The position numbers and the translations under genes are program-made. The notes beneath the pieces are model-generated. The model worked only from the letters and a program-made list of their open reading frames with translations. It searched no databases and was not told the origin of the DNA. From Acetobacter ascendens (GTDB lineage Bacteria > Pseudomonadota > Alphaproteobacteria > Acetobacterales > Acetobacteraceae), in contig NZ_CP015164.1 in assembly GCF_001766235.1 (NCBI RefSeq), forward strand, positions 1,144,501 to 1,208,500: 64,000 nt of DNA. Reading direction: 5' to 3'. Below, in pieces: positions 1 through 9,413 of this stretch; the stretch's first letter is position 1; each line of letters opens with the position of its first letter.

Positions 1-670
1 CATAAGAACAGCGACTTGTTAAAAAACAAAATCCCTGTGTGAAATCTAATTGATGCCTTAGCCCATAACCTATCAGCTTATCCAAAGCATTATGGCGGCC
101 AACATCTTCTCGCATATGTAAAATATGGCCATTAGGCAGGCACCATGCTGCTGCATGCAACATACCTACGCCTTTATTTAAAACCTGATGATTCCTTAAA
201 TTTTCTAATGCTTTATGGATTGCATCTGCATCAGGCTCCTGCCCTATTACACCAGATATTTTCCGGCTTGTTATACTCTCCATGTCCGCACCACAAATTC
301 CGCACCCCGTCCGTCCGGCTATTGGGCGGCGCGTACGCGCGAGAACCTTGCGCAAGGCTTCTGCATTTACCCGCATATCAGCACGTAAGCCATCAGACTG
401 TGTTGTTATGTCTATTTTCCGCAAATCTGTAACGGAAGAAATAATATCTTCTGTAAAAGAAAAACCCACAACAAAATCATGTACATCATGCGGTGTTATC
501 ATCATGACCGCATAATCAATACCATTATATACCAAAGCAAGAGGCACCTCCTCTGCCACCATAAGTGTAATGTGCTCTCGCGTAATATCCGTGCTTTCAT
601 GCCCTTGCGGCCAGCTTATCCGTTCCGCTTCACACGGCAGCGCTATAGAAAAGGATATATCTTCCGCCAT
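1..670 (-). CDS. fdhD: Formate dehydrogenase accessory sulfurtransferase FdhD (3' end outside window)
   Basis: FdhD passes sulfur from a cysteine desulfurase to the molybdenum cofactor before it enters formate dehydrogenase. This reading is my translation of the reverse strand: 223 codons are visible and the C-terminus lies beyond base 1. The family's catalytic CxxC is present (Cys123 and Cys126 in RTGCGICG), as is the conserved EDVGRHNALDKLIG block near residue 190, followed by a TSRCSY segment at the window edge. The ATG shares one base with the mobA stop (TGATG), so translation is probably coupled to mobA. Its location near the fdo operon fits its role. Confidence 0.93.
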   Translation of the reverse strand, partial: MAEDISFSIALPCEAERISWPQGHESTDITREHITLMVAEEVPLALVYNGIDYAVMMITPHDVHDFVVGFSFTEDIISSVTDLRKIDITTQSDGLRADMRVNAEALRKVLARTRRPIAGRTGCGICGADMESITSRKISGVIGQEPDADAIHKALENLRNHQVLNKGVGMLHAAAWCLPNGHILHMREDVGRHNALDKLIGYGLRHQLDFTQGFCFLTSRCSY

Positions 671-1305
671 CACCCCTTTCCTCCTTCGGCCTCAACATTA
701 CGCACAGAAGCGCAATATTTTTGGGCAAGCATAAGATCTTGAGGCGTGTTGATATTCATAAAAGGATCCATTCCCTCTACCAGAGGAAAATCTACAGCAC
801 GTGCCCCCAAGGTATTTGCCAGTGTGCGCACACGTGTTTGATGCTTTTTATTCTCCTGTGTCAGAAAAGATAGCTGCGCTGCTAGCGCTGCCCTAGCAGA
901 AACAGGCCATGCCGCTACCAATGGATGAGACCGTTCCCCACAACACGCATATGAAGGTGCAGGCACAAGTGCAGCCACAAGCCCGGCAGGAATAAACGGC
1001 GTATCCACCGGTATTGTTATGAGCGTAGTGTACCCGCTACTTTCTGCCCATTCCAAACCGCTTAACACCCCGGCCAATGGCCCCACATCATGCATGAAAT
1101 CTGGCAAAACCGGACAGTGCCACGCATCAAATCGTGCAGAATCACCATTAGCGCTAATAGCGACGGTACTACATTCTTGCTGCAAACGTGCAAAAACACG
1201 ATCTAAAGAAAGACCCTTCCCTGTATCTAAAAAGGCCTTATCCTGCCCATGCATTCGGCTTGCCTGCCCACCAGCTAATATCAGCCCCGCTATTTTCATA
1301 CCCAT
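670..1305 (-). CDS. mobA: Molybdenum cofactor guanylyltransferase MobA
   Basis: Transfers GMP from GTP to molybdopterin-Mo, giving the bis-MGD cofactor that formate dehydrogenase needs; cytoplasmic. The 211-residue protein has the nucleotidyltransferase signature LAGGQASRMHGQDK at residues 10-23, DVGPLAGVLSG in the middle and a PVDTPFI metal/nucleotide segment. Length fits the family (about 195-210). A second ATG two codons in has a better-spaced GGTGGA upstream, so the start could be six bases shorter. It is divergent from mobB across about 100 bp and is followed directly by fdhD. Confidence 0.92.
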   Translation of the reverse strand: MGMKIAGLILAGGQASRMHGQDKAFLDTGKGLSLDRVFARLQQECSTVAISANGDSARFDAWHCPVLPDFMHDVGPLAGVLSGLEWAESSGYTTLITIPVDTPFIPAGLVAALVPAPSYACCGERSHPLVAAWPVSARAALAAQLSFLTQENKKHQTRVRTLANTLGARAVDFPLVEGMDPFMNINTPQDLMLAQKYCASVRNVEAEGGKG

Positions 1306-1408
1306 TCCACCATTCTTGAAAAATATCTTTTTCTTTGATTCTGATTTTTTACGTTTTACACATTCTAAAATCTAAAGATTTTTTCTATCCCTTACTGGTT
1401 TTGCAAGC

Positions 1409-1942
1409 ATGATATCTCAGCGCACGCAGCTTATTTTTGGCATTATCGGCCGTAGTGGGTCTGGCAAAACGCATTTAATATCACGATTACTTCCTGCTTT
1501 TTGTAATCTTGGTTTACGTGTCTCAACCATTAAGCACACGCACCACGGTGTAGACATGGACAAACCCGGTAAAGATACCTTTGCACACAGGCAAAATGGC
1601 GCTGCTGAAGTGATGCTCGCCACCCCTGAACGATGGGTGCTTCAACATGAATGCAATAATACCCTCCCCACCATATCTGATTTGCTCCAGCGCATGGAGC
1701 CTGTCGATCTGGTGCTGGTAGAAGGCTTTCATGCAACTATACCGACCTGCCTAGAAGTGTGGAGACCCACTATAGGGAAAACCCCATTATTCCCGCAAAC
1801 ACCGGGGATTGTTGCTGTGGCTTCAGACAATTCTATTATATCAAATGTTCCAGATAACCTCACTATTCTGGATATGAATGATACAATGGCCATTGCAGCA
1901 TATATTCGCACGCATGCTTATGCGTTCAAATTATCAAACTAA
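1409..1942 (+). CDS. mobB: Molybdopterin-guanine dinucleotide biosynthesis GTP-binding protein MobB
   Basis: A small GTP-binding partner that assists MobA in cofactor maturation. The 177-residue protein begins with a P-loop, GRSGSGKT, at residues 14-21, followed by STIKHTHHGVDMDKPGKDT, which is characteristic of MobB, and a LVLVEGFH Walker-B-like block. Length matches the family. It is the only rightward gene of the cofactor block. Its 3' end overlaps the 3' end of moeA by four bases, so the two transcripts converge. Confidence 0.92.
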   Translation: MISQRTQLIFGIIGRSGSGKTHLISRLLPAFCNLGLRVSTIKHTHHGVDMDKPGKDTFAHRQNGAAEVMLATPERWVLQHECNNTLPTISDLLQRMEPVDLVLVEGFHATIPTCLEVWRPTIGKTPLFPQTPGIVAVASDNSIISNVPDNLTILDMNDTMAIAAYIRTHAYAFKLSN

Positions 1943-3198
1943 GCTGTAAAAGGTATCATCTGGCACATATCTCCAACCTGTAAGGATGTACCAGCAGAAA
2001 CCCTTACAAGACCGGTGGCCTGCGTGAGGCAAAGAATATCAGAAGCCCCAACTGACCGCACAAGAGTAATAAGGTTCTTCCCCTTATTTTCTGTAGAATA
2101 TACTGGCAAAAAACTGGTTGTATCTGCTGCCGCAACATAGGCAAAACTGCTTTGCCCTTCTATTGGCATACTTGTTTTTTTCTCCTGCTTTTCACCAGCA
2201 AAACCACGCAAAAATGGTATAATAAACAGTTGTGCACATATAGCTGCTGCTCCTGGATTTCCTGGCAAACAGAATACCATTTTCTGGCCCAGTTGCATGA
2301 CTGTCATGGGCTTGCCGGGACGCATTTTTACGCGTCGAAATAGGCATTTAGCACCCATCTGGCAGAGAACATGCAGAACATGATCGGTCTGCCCAACAGA
2401 AATACCGCCTGTGGTGATGAGAATATCAGCTTCCTGCGCACATTGATGAAGGAGCTTGTGTAAAGCCTCCATACTGTCAGACCCACACACATAACGTGTG
2501 ACGCGTACGCCCTCGCTTTGCAGCATTGCCGCTAATAGCTGCGTATTCAGTTCCGTTCGACAATCTGTTGCTGTTGCACCAAACTCTGCTCCGTTGGCCA
2601 CAACACACACCTTCGGGTGTTTATAAACAGATACCTGCTCTTTACCTTGGTGCGCCAATATAGATAGGTGCCGCCAATCCAGCTTCAGGCCATGCTCAAG
2701 CAACATGTCGCCTTTACAGAACTCCTCCCCACTTCGCCGAATATTCAAGCCATTTCTGACGTTCTGTTCCAGCAAATGTACATGTCCATCCGTTATAGAT
2801 GTGCGCTCCTGAGCCACAACACAATCTGCCCCTGCAGGAATACGCGCACCAGTAAGAATGCTGCACGCAACGCCCTTCTCCAAGGAGGGCGAGGCATCAC
2901 CTGCGGCTATCTGTCCGGCAAGAGGCAAGCCAACGCTACCTGCTTTTTCCATATCTGCACAACGGAATGCATATCCATCCATTGCTGAAATATCAGCTTC
3001 TGGACGCGGCATCACAGCCCTTATATCCTCAGCAAGAACACGCCCAGATGCCTGCGAGATAGATACAAATTCCGTTGTCAGTAACGGTATATTTTGCATA
3101 TAGGCAGCAAGAATCGCCTGTGCTTCATCATACGCCACCATATCTGGTACCGCGCATTTTGGGTCTGAAACAGCTGAGGCTAATAAAGAACCAACCAT
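1939..3198 (-). CDS. moeA: Molybdopterin molybdenumtransferase MoeA
   Basis: Inserts molybdate into adenylylated molybdopterin to form the active Mo cofactor. The 419-residue length is standard. Visible family blocks are SAMDGYAFR near residue 71, LTGARIPAGADCVVAQE near 115-131, the TTGGISVGQTDHV block and KMRPGKPM, followed by CLPGNPGA. It lies 7 bp downstream of fdhE on the same strand and is probably the last gene of the fdo operon, so that cofactor supply rises together with the apoenzyme. The co-transcription is an inference from spacing. Confidence 0.93.
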   Translation of the reverse strand: MVGSLLASAVSDPKCAVPDMVAYDEAQAILAAYMQNIPLLTTEFVSISQASGRVLAEDIRAVMPRPEADISAMDGYAFRCADMEKAGSVGLPLAGQIAAGDASPSLEKGVACSILTGARIPAGADCVVAQERTSITDGHVHLLEQNVRNGLNIRRSGEEFCKGDMLLEHGLKLDWRHLSILAHQGKEQVSVYKHPKVCVVANGAEFGATATDCRTELNTQLLAAMLQSEGVRVTRYVCGSDSMEALHKLLHQCAQEADILITTGGISVGQTDHVLHVLCQMGAKCLFRRVKMRPGKPMTVMQLGQKMVFCLPGNPGAAAICAQLFIIPFLRGFAGEKQEKKTSMPIEGQSSFAYVAAADTTSFLPVYSTENKGKNLITLVRSVGASDILCLTQATGLVRVSAGTSLQVGDMCQMIPFTA

Positions 3199-3205
3199 AC
3201 AGCCA

Positions 3206-4126
3206 TTACCCGGGAAATGAGAACGGATTCAAACCTGCGCGTGCAAACCCCTGCTGTTCCACGGCTGTATCCAAAACAAAGCTACCCAGATCATCTGCAA
3301 CCGCATCTCGTTCTGGATCATAGTCCAACCGAAAAACCTTCAGATATGTTTTACAATCTCCGCAGCTTTCTATTTGAACAGGAGCTTTCAAATCTTCAAA
3401 CGTCCAGTGTTCAAGATGAGCAGAGGCACCGCATTCTACACAGATACCGCGCACTCTGTGCCAACGTGTCTCACACAAACTGCACTGAAGGTAACGCAGC
3501 CCTTCACGGTCACCTCCCAATACAAGGCTTGCTACCGGCTGGGCACCACAACATGGGCATAATTTAGCCTCTCCAACAGGTTGTGTCTGCTGAATATGTT
3601 GCTGATCCTGTTCTACTGCCTGCGCCCAACAAACAGACAAAGCAGCCCAGAGTATAACGGCTAACCCGGCATCAACCTGTGTATAATTTCCACACAACAA
3701 GTTGGCAGCCTGCTTTGTTAAAGCCGGAACATCTTGCCCGCACTCTTCCAACATTGTGCGCGTTGTTTCTGGTACAACACAACCTACCTGCTGCACCAAA
3801 AATAAAAATGCCTGTTGCCAGGATGGTATTTCCAGCAACAGTTTTTCAAGGTGATCTTGATCACACCCCTGCTTTGGCACTGCACGAATAGCAGAAACAT
3901 CTGCTGCACCAAGTGGCATATGTTTCAAAATCTGCTGCGCTTCAACAAGATAAGCAAGGAACTTAAAATATTCTCCCTTCGCTTCACCCTGTTGTTCTGC
4001 CAGCAAGCGAAGCCGTTTTTCCCTGCGTGTATAGACAGCTTCCAGCACCGGGAAAATCAATGGCTCAATAGCCTGCACGCCCGGTGTGCGTTTATCCAGC
4101 GGAACAATATCGGTTTCAGAACGCAT
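3206..4126 (-). CDS. fdhE: Formate dehydrogenase maturation protein FdhE
   Basis: A cytoplasmic factor required for maturation of membrane-bound respiratory formate dehydrogenases. The 306-residue protein matches the family length (about 309). It carries the expected C-terminal rubredoxin-like cysteine pairs: CPCCGAQP, CSLCETRW, CVECGAS and a later CGDCKTYLK. Its start codon overlaps the fdoI stop by one base, so the two are likely translationally coupled. Confidence 0.93.
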   Translation of the reverse strand: MRSETDIVPLDKRTPGVQAIEPLIFPVLEAVYTRREKRLRLLAEQQGEAKGEYFKFLAYLVEAQQILKHMPLGAADVSAIRAVPKQGCDQDHLEKLLLEIPSWQQAFLFLVQQVGCVVPETTRTMLEECGQDVPALTKQAANLLCGNYTQVDAGLAVILWAALSVCWAQAVEQDQQHIQQTQPVGEAKLCPCCGAQPVASLVLGGDREGLRYLQCSLCETRWHRVRGICVECGASAHLEHWTFEDLKAPVQIESCGDCKTYLKVFRLDYDPERDAVADDLGSFVLDTAVEQQGFARAGLNPFSFPG

Positions 4127-4779
4127 TAGTGTGGCCGTTTTGCAGAAGATGTTTCAGCAGGTAACACTTCCTCTTCATACCACCGATCATGATGCTGCCG
4201 CGCCCATGCACGGGAGACGTAACCTGTAACCATGCCGCCAATAGAACCCCGCACCCATATGCCCATATAGATATGGCCCACCACCAACAGGATAAGCCCA
4301 AGTCCGGCAACAGAATGAGCCAACAAAGCCAGCCTTAGCACAGGGATGGGAAAATACATGGCAAAATAGGCGCGCCAGATCATGAACCCGCTCACCAGCA
4401 ACAGGCTGATAAGTGACATAATACCCCAGAACAGTATCTTCTGCCCTGCATTGTATTTACCAATCTGCAATTTCGCGCCATGCTTGTTCATCAGCACATC
4501 AACAATATGGCGAAACCATGTGATATCCGTGCGTACAAACAAGTTATGGTGCACAAAACGCACACACATACACATCAGCAATACAAAAACTGTTATACCA
4601 AGAAACGGGTGCAGCAACCGCGCCATCTGCGGTGGCCCGAGCACATAGCCAAGCCAGTTCAGGCTAGGAAAAAACCACGAGATTCCAGAAAGCGCGACCA
4701 GAAAAAAACAGGCAACCATTGTCCAATGGCAAAGCCGATCCATAAACTTTGTGCGCAGAACAAGATTTTTGGTATCCAT
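4126..4779 (-). CDS. fdoI: Formate dehydrogenase cytochrome b556 (gamma) subunit
   Basis: The integral-membrane dihaem cytochrome b of respiratory formate dehydrogenase; it moves electrons from the iron-sulfur subunit to quinone. The 217-residue protein has four hydrophobic segments and histidines in the expected places, including RLCHWTM near residue 18, VRFVHHNLF, LLAHSVAGLGLILLVVGH and MGIWVRGS, a block typical of FdnI/FdoI. It overlaps fdoH by one base upstream and fdhE by one base downstream, consistent with a single operon. Confidence 0.93.
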   Translation of the reverse strand: MDTKNLVLRTKFMDRLCHWTMVACFFLVALSGISWFFPSLNWLGYVLGPPQMARLLHPFLGITVFVLLMCMCVRFVHHNLFVRTDITWFRHIVDVLMNKHGAKLQIGKYNAGQKILFWGIMSLISLLLVSGFMIWRAYFAMYFPIPVLRLALLAHSVAGLGLILLVVGHIYMGIWVRGSIGGMVTGYVSRAWARQHHDRWYEEEVLPAETSSAKRPH

Positions 4780-5717
4780 TACGCATCCCTCCCGTTTTGG
4801 TCCGGCTTTTCATCTGCTTCTACCAGTTCCTTTTCAGGAACTTCTGGCAATGTTTCATCCGTGCTATTGGGGCCAACTGCCATGTAATGCGCAAAAGCCC
4901 CTGCCAATGTGGCAATAAAGCCAAGTGCACCAACTGGTTTCAGCCATTCCTTCCAACCACGCACAACCGGGCTGATATGAGGTTCGGCTGGTAGCCTATG
5001 GTAAAGAGTTGGATTATCGGCATGCGTCAGCACATACATAACATGTGTACCGCCTACACCCGGTGGATCATACAATCCTGCGCCTTCATGGCCTCGGCTT
5101 TTTAGATCTTCCACGCGGTTTTCTGCCAAATCCTTCATTTCCGCTTTGGAACCAAAGGATATAGCACCGGTCGGGCAAGTTTTTACACATGCGGGTTCCT
5201 GCCCTACGGCAACCCTATCTGCACACAAGGTGCATTTATAAGCTTTGTTATCTTTTGTATTGATGCGCGGAATATCAAACGGGCACCCCGCAATGCAGTA
5301 CCCACAGCCAATGCACTGTTCAGACTGAAAATCCACAATACCGTTGGCAAACTGCAAAATAGCCCCAGGACTTGGACAAGCCTTTAAGCAGCCCGGATCC
5401 TCGCAGTGCATACAACCTTCCTTGCGCAGTAACCATTCCAGCTTGCCACCTTCGTCCTCCACCTCATCAAAGCGAATGACGGTCCATGTTTCTGCCGCCA
5501 GGTCTGCGGGGTTGTCATACACCCCTACGTTGTGACCAACCTCATCTCGCAGATCATTCCATTCCGAACAGGCAACCTGACATCCCTTGCACCCCGTACA
5601 GAGGGAAACGTCTATCAGTTTGGCGACTTCCTGCTCATGTCGCCGCGCCTGAGGTGATGGTGTCAGCCCATTGGTGGCGGAACGGCGAATGATGTCCTGT
5701 GACTGCATGCTCATCAA
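4779..5717 (-). CDS. fdoH: Formate dehydrogenase iron-sulfur (beta) subunit
   Basis: Carries four [4Fe-4S] clusters that wire the catalytic subunit to cytochrome b. The 312-residue protein shows four cysteine clusters: [41 protein letters not shown] and KCTLCADR followed by [11 protein letters not shown] single C-terminal transmembrane helix ([16 protein letters not shown]) anchors it, as in FdnH/FdoH. It lies 6 bp after fdoG. Length is slightly above the E. coli subunit because of an acidic C-terminal tail. Confidence 0.95.
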   Translation of the reverse strand: MMSMQSQDIIRRSATNGLTPSPQARRHEQEVAKLIDVSLCTGCKGCQVACSEWNDLRDEVGHNVGVYDNPADLAAETWTVIRFDEVEDEGGKLEWLLRKEGCMHCEDPGCLKACPSPGAILQFANGIVDFQSEQCIGCGYCIAGCPFDIPRINTKDNKAYKCTLCADRVAVGQEPACVKTCPTGAISFGSKAEMKDLAENRVEDLKSRGHEGAGLYDPPGVGGTHVMYVLTHADNPTLYHRLPAEPHISPVVRGWKEWLKPVGALGFIATLAGAFAHYMAVGPNSTDETLPEVPEKELVEADEKPDQNGRDA

Positions 5718-5723
5718 CGCACC

Positions 5724-8700
5724 TCAGACTTTTTCAACGTTAACAAGGAAGGCCTTGAATTCTGGTGTTTGAGAATTTGCATCGCCCATGGCTGGTGTCA
5801 GTGTATTGGCCAAAAAGCCCTTACGTGTGGCACCTTTAAAACCCCAATGGCAGGGCACCCCAACCTGATCCACTTCCTGCCCCATCACATTCAGGCGTTT
5901 AAGCCGCTTGGTGACTACGGCCTTGGCCTCGATATATCCTCGGCGGGAAGATACCCGCACCGTATCACCGGCTGAAACACCAAGCTTGCCAGCCAGACGT
6001 TCACCAATTTCTACAAACTGCTCTGGCTGCATAATGGCGTTGAGGTGTGAATGTTTTGTCCAGTGCCGGAACAGCTCTGTAATAGAGTAAGTTGTGGCCA
6101 CATATGGAAACTCTGAAGGGTTGCCCATACGTGGTATTTCATCTGCGAACTGCCGGGCCACTGGGTTGTGCCGCACTTTGCTCCCCAACGCTGGCGCCAA
6201 TACCGGGCTTTCTGTTGGTTCATAATGTTCGGGGAATGGCCCATCCACCAACGATGCCCCAGCAAACAGGCGGCTAACACCTTCACTTTGCATAATGAAT
6301 GGCCCAACACCGCTGCCTGGCGGAGATGTAAGCGGGTAATCAGGCACGTCCGCTCCACCCCAACGCTGACCATTCCATTCAATAATCTTGCGGCGCGGAT
6401 CCCACGGACGGCCTTGCGGATCCAACGAGGCACGATTGTAAAGCAAGCGCCTATTTGCAGGCCAAGCCCATGCCCAACCTGGTGTATTGCCAAGGCCGGT
6501 ATCCGTATTATCCCGCCGTGCCATCTGGTTACCGGCTTCTGTCCAGGAACCCGCAAACACCCAGCAATAGCTGGCCGTTGTGCCATCATCTTTCAGTACG
6601 GAGAAATCAGGCAGCAACTCCCCTTTTCTGGCAACCACTTTGCCTGTGGCATCCTGAATATCTGCCAAGGCATAACCATTGGCTTCCTTTGCCACTTCCT
6701 CTGGCATCGGGTCTTCCGGATCTTGATAGTTCCACTGCATGTTCAGAACAGGTTCTGGGCATACACCGCCTTCCTTCGCATACAGGTCACGCAACTTGGT
6801 AAAGATGGTACCCAGAATGCGCCCGTCATTCCAAGCCTCTCCCGGTGGCTGCGTGCCAGCATAATGCCACTGAAGCCAACGTGCCGAATTGACGACCGAG
6901 CCATTTTCTTCTGCAAAACAGGAAGAAGGCAGACGGAAAACTTCTGTCTGGATATCTTCAGGCCTTACATCATTGTAAACGCCTTCGTTCTGCCAGAAAT
7001 TGGATGTTTCTGTATCCAGCGGATCTATGGTGACGAGAAAACGCAACTTGGCCAAGCCATCACGCATACGGTTTTTATCCGGCATGGCTGCAAGCGGGTT
7101 AAAGCCCTGCGCAATGTAACCGTTTACCTTGCCTTGCTGCATACGCTCAAAATAGGCGAGCATATCGTAACTGCGGTCCCACTTTGGCAGCCAATCATAC
7201 CCCCAGTTATTGGAATCTGTGGCGTGATTTCCCCATAAGGTTTTCATCAAGCTCACAAAAAACTTGGGCGCATTATGCCAGTAATTCACTTCCTTGGGCT
7301 CATCCGCCTTTGGAGTGACTGCCTGCAGGTAAGCATCCAATGTTTGCTGGCTGTCTTTAGGCAGATTCATATACCCAGGCAGACGCGTTGAGAGCAGCCC
7401 GAGGTCCGTATAACCTTGAATATTGGAATGTCCGCGCAGAGCATTCAGGCCGCCACCGGGCATCCCCACATTACCCAGCAACATTTGCACCATAGATGCT
7501 GCACGAATGATCTGAGATCCATTGGTATGGTGTGTCCAGCCCAACGCAAATAAGAATGTGGATGTACGATCTGGCACACTAGTGGATGCCAGAGTTTCAC
7601 ACACATGCAGAAAATCTTTTTCCGGCGTGCCTGTAATCTGAGAAACAAGTTCTGGTGTGTAGCGGCTGGTATAGTTGCGTAAAAGATTTAGCACGCAACG
7701 TGGATGCTGGAATGTAGGGTCCTGCTTGGCAAAGCCCTGTTCATCACGCTCGTAATCCCATGAGGTCGTATTATAGCTACGCGTAGCAGTATCATACCCC
7801 GAGAACAGACCTTCATGAAACTGAAAGTCTTCGCGCACTATCAACGCAGCGTTTGTGTAGGCTTTTACATATTCATGCTGAATTTTATCGTGCGTCAGCA
7901 GATAGTTGATAACACCCAGCATAAAAGCGGCATCAGAACCCGCACGGATTGGCGCATAAAAATCTGCAACGGCTGCGCTTCGGTTAAACCGAGGATCAAC
8001 CACCATAACCTGGGCGGCATTACGGGTTTTGGCTTCCATAACCCATTTAAAACCAACAGGATGTGCTTCTGCCGGGTTACCACCCATAATCAGAACAACG
8101 TTGGCGTTTTTGATATCCACCCAATTGTTGGTCATTGCGCCACGGCCAAAGCTGGCACCTAGCGCAGAAACCGTAGGGGCATGACAAAGCCGCGCCTGAC
8201 AATCCAGCCCCAGAATACCCAACGCCCGCGCAAACTTAAAATCCAGCAGCCCGGTTTCATTACTGGCCGCAGAAGATGCCAGCATACCTGTGCTCAGCCA
8301 GCGATTAACCAGTTCACCTTTCTCATTCCGCTGAATAAAGTTTTTATCCCGATCATCCTTCAAAAGGCGGGCAATACGGTCAGTCGCTTCCTTCCAGCTT
8401 ATGCGCTTCCATTCCCGGCTACCGGGCGCACGATAAGAAGGATATTGCAGGCGCGTTTCGCTGTGAATGAAATCCACCAACCCCGCGCCTTTCGGGCACA
8501 AAGAACCGCGGCTAACAGGGTGGTCTGGGTCACCTTCAATATGAAAAATGCTGGGCTTGGCATTTTTAGCGCCATCCCCCAGAGAATACATAAGCAAACC
8601 GCACCCAACAGAACAATAAGTACAGTTGTTGCGGGTTTCCTTGGCACGCAGCAGCTTATATTGGCGTGTTTCCTGTGCCAAAGCTTTAATCGGCGGTACA

Positions 8701-8777
8701 AAACCAAGCGCAACAGCACTAGCACCCGCCACACATGCGCCAGTATTCCGTAAAAATTCTCTGCGCCCCAAGGCCAT
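5724..8777 (-). CDS. fdoG: Formate dehydrogenase catalytic (alpha) subunit, cysteine type, Tat-exported
   Basis: Oxidises formate to CO2 in the periplasm with a bis-MGD molybdenum (or tungsten) centre. Numbering from a possible GTG at 8786, Cys55, Cys58, Cys62 and Cys97 bind a [4Fe-4S] cluster, and RLCHAPTV places Cys201-His202 where E. coli FdnG has selenocysteine-histidine; no in-frame UGA is present. The N-terminus holds a Tat signal (GRREFLR followed by a hydrophobic stretch and ALA). I chose the ATG at 8777 because AGGGTGG lies five bases before it; the GTG nine bases upstream is the alternative. About 1,017 residues, normal for this family. First gene of fdoGHI-fdhE-moeA. Confidence 0.95.
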   Translation of the reverse strand: MALGRREFLRNTGACVAGASAVALGFVPPIKALAQETRQYKLLRAKETRNNCTYCSVGCGLLMYSLGDGAKNAKPSIFHIEGDPDHPVSRGSLCPKGAGLVDFIHSETRLQYPSYRAPGSREWKRISWKEATDRIARLLKDDRDKNFIQRNEKGELVNRWLSTGMLASSAASNETGLLDFKFARALGILGLDCQARLCHAPTVSALGASFGRGAMTNNWVDIKNANVVLIMGGNPAEAHPVGFKWVMEAKTRNAAQVMVVDPRFNRSAAVADFYAPIRAGSDAAFMLGVINYLLTHDKIQHEYVKAYTNAALIVREDFQFHEGLFSGYDTATRSYNTTSWDYERDEQGFAKQDPTFQHPRCVLNLLRNYTSRYTPELVSQITGTPEKDFLHVCETLASTSVPDRTSTFLFALGWTHHTNGSQIIRAASMVQMLLGNVGMPGGGLNALRGHSNIQGYTDLGLLSTRLPGYMNLPKDSQQTLDAYLQAVTPKADEPKEVNYWHNAPKFFVSLMKTLWGNHATDSNNWGYDWLPKWDRSYDMLAYFERMQQGKVNGYIAQGFNPLAAMPDKNRMRDGLAKLRFLVTIDPLDTETSNFWQNEGVYNDVRPEDIQTEVFRLPSSCFAEENGSVVNSARWLQWHYAGTQPPGEAWNDGRILGTIFTKLRDLYAKEGGVCPEPVLNMQWNYQDPEDPMPEEVAKEANGYALADIQDATGKVVARKGELLPDFSVLKDDGTTASYCWVFAGSWTEAGNQMARRDNTDTGLGNTPGWAWAWPANRRLLYNRASLDPQGRPWDPRRKIIEWNGQRWGGADVPDYPLTSPPGSGVGPFIMQSEGVSRLFAGASLVDGPFPEHYEPTESPVLAPALGSKVRHNPVARQFADEIPRMGNPSEFPYVATTYSITELFRHWTKHSHLNAIMQPEQFVEIGERLAGKLGVSAGDTVRVSSRRGYIEAKAVVTKRLKRLNVMGQEVDQVGVPCHWGFKGATRKGFLANTLTPAMGDANSQTPEFKAFLVNVEKV

Positions 8778-8810
8778 GTAAACCACCCTGATGTTTTATT
8801 AAAAACAGAA

Positions 8811-8859
8811 TGAAGGTTATCTACATTTTCATTTATGGAGCGTCTTTGATCCGGATCAC
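8811..8859 (-). promoter_or_regulatory. Predicted FNR/CRP-family-dependent promoter of the fdo operon
   Basis: Bases 8846-8859 read TTGATCCGGATCAC, one base from the FNR/ANR consensus (TTGAT-N4-ATCAA). On the reverse strand a -10-like TAGATA lies at 8818-8823, which puts the start site near 8811. The palindrome centre is then 41.5 bp upstream, the position of a class II activator site. The distance to the fdoG ATG is about 34 bp. The rest of 8778-9146 is AT-rich with no gene seen. The sequence match is direct; regulation is inferred. Confidence 0.6.
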
Positions 8860-9146
8860 ATTATTTTAGATTTTAACTATATTTGTAAATATATAGAAAA
8901 TTCACACCTTACATTACCCACTAAATTACTAATGAATACTTATATAAAATCTATAAGAATAGCATAATGAAAAATACTTTGAATATAAATATTATTATAT
9001 TTATAAAATGAAGAATCGTTTTCTTTTCCTGAGAAACACTGTTTATTCTCACACATTACCGTGAAAAACAAACAACGCCGCAACACCAATAGAAATTAGC
9101 ATCGAAAGGCGATCTTTTACATTATCTATAATTTTTCAGGAAAGAT

Positions 9147-9220
9147 TGGCTGGGGGACCTGGATTCGAACCAGGGCTGACCGGGTCAGAGCCGGTAGTTC
9201 TACCGCTAAACTATCCCCCA
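9147..9220 (-). tRNA. tRNA-Gln (anticodon CTG)
   Basis: The reverse strand folds as a tRNA: acceptor arm TGGGGGA pairing with TCCCCCA, a D-arm with TAGCGGTAGA, anticodon stem ACCGG/CCGGT enclosing loop CTCTGAC (anticodon CTG, reads CAG), and a T-arm with GGTTCGAATCC. A genomically encoded CCA follows the discriminator G. Length is 74 nt. Confidence 0.95.
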
Positions 9221-9413
9221 GCAAACTGGGCCTTACAGAAGCTTTTAAGGAGCGTTTCCGTTCGGTGAGGCTCATCTAGCATTCCGCTTTAGGGTGCGCA
9301 ACCCCTTTTTCCAAAAGAATTTTCATTTTGTCACATATTTGTCTTGCTCCCTGCGCGTGAGGGCCCAAAATAAGAGATAATATGGTTTAACCTCTTGTTT
9401 AAGGACCGGACAG

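Noticed and set aside
6168..7238. Open frame of 356 codons antisense to fdoG
   Set aside because: Lies wholly inside the well-supported formate dehydrogenase gene; no start context or family motifs.
5724..8777. Possible selenocysteine UGA codon in fdoG
   Set aside because: The position is an ordinary Cys codon and the frame has no internal stop.
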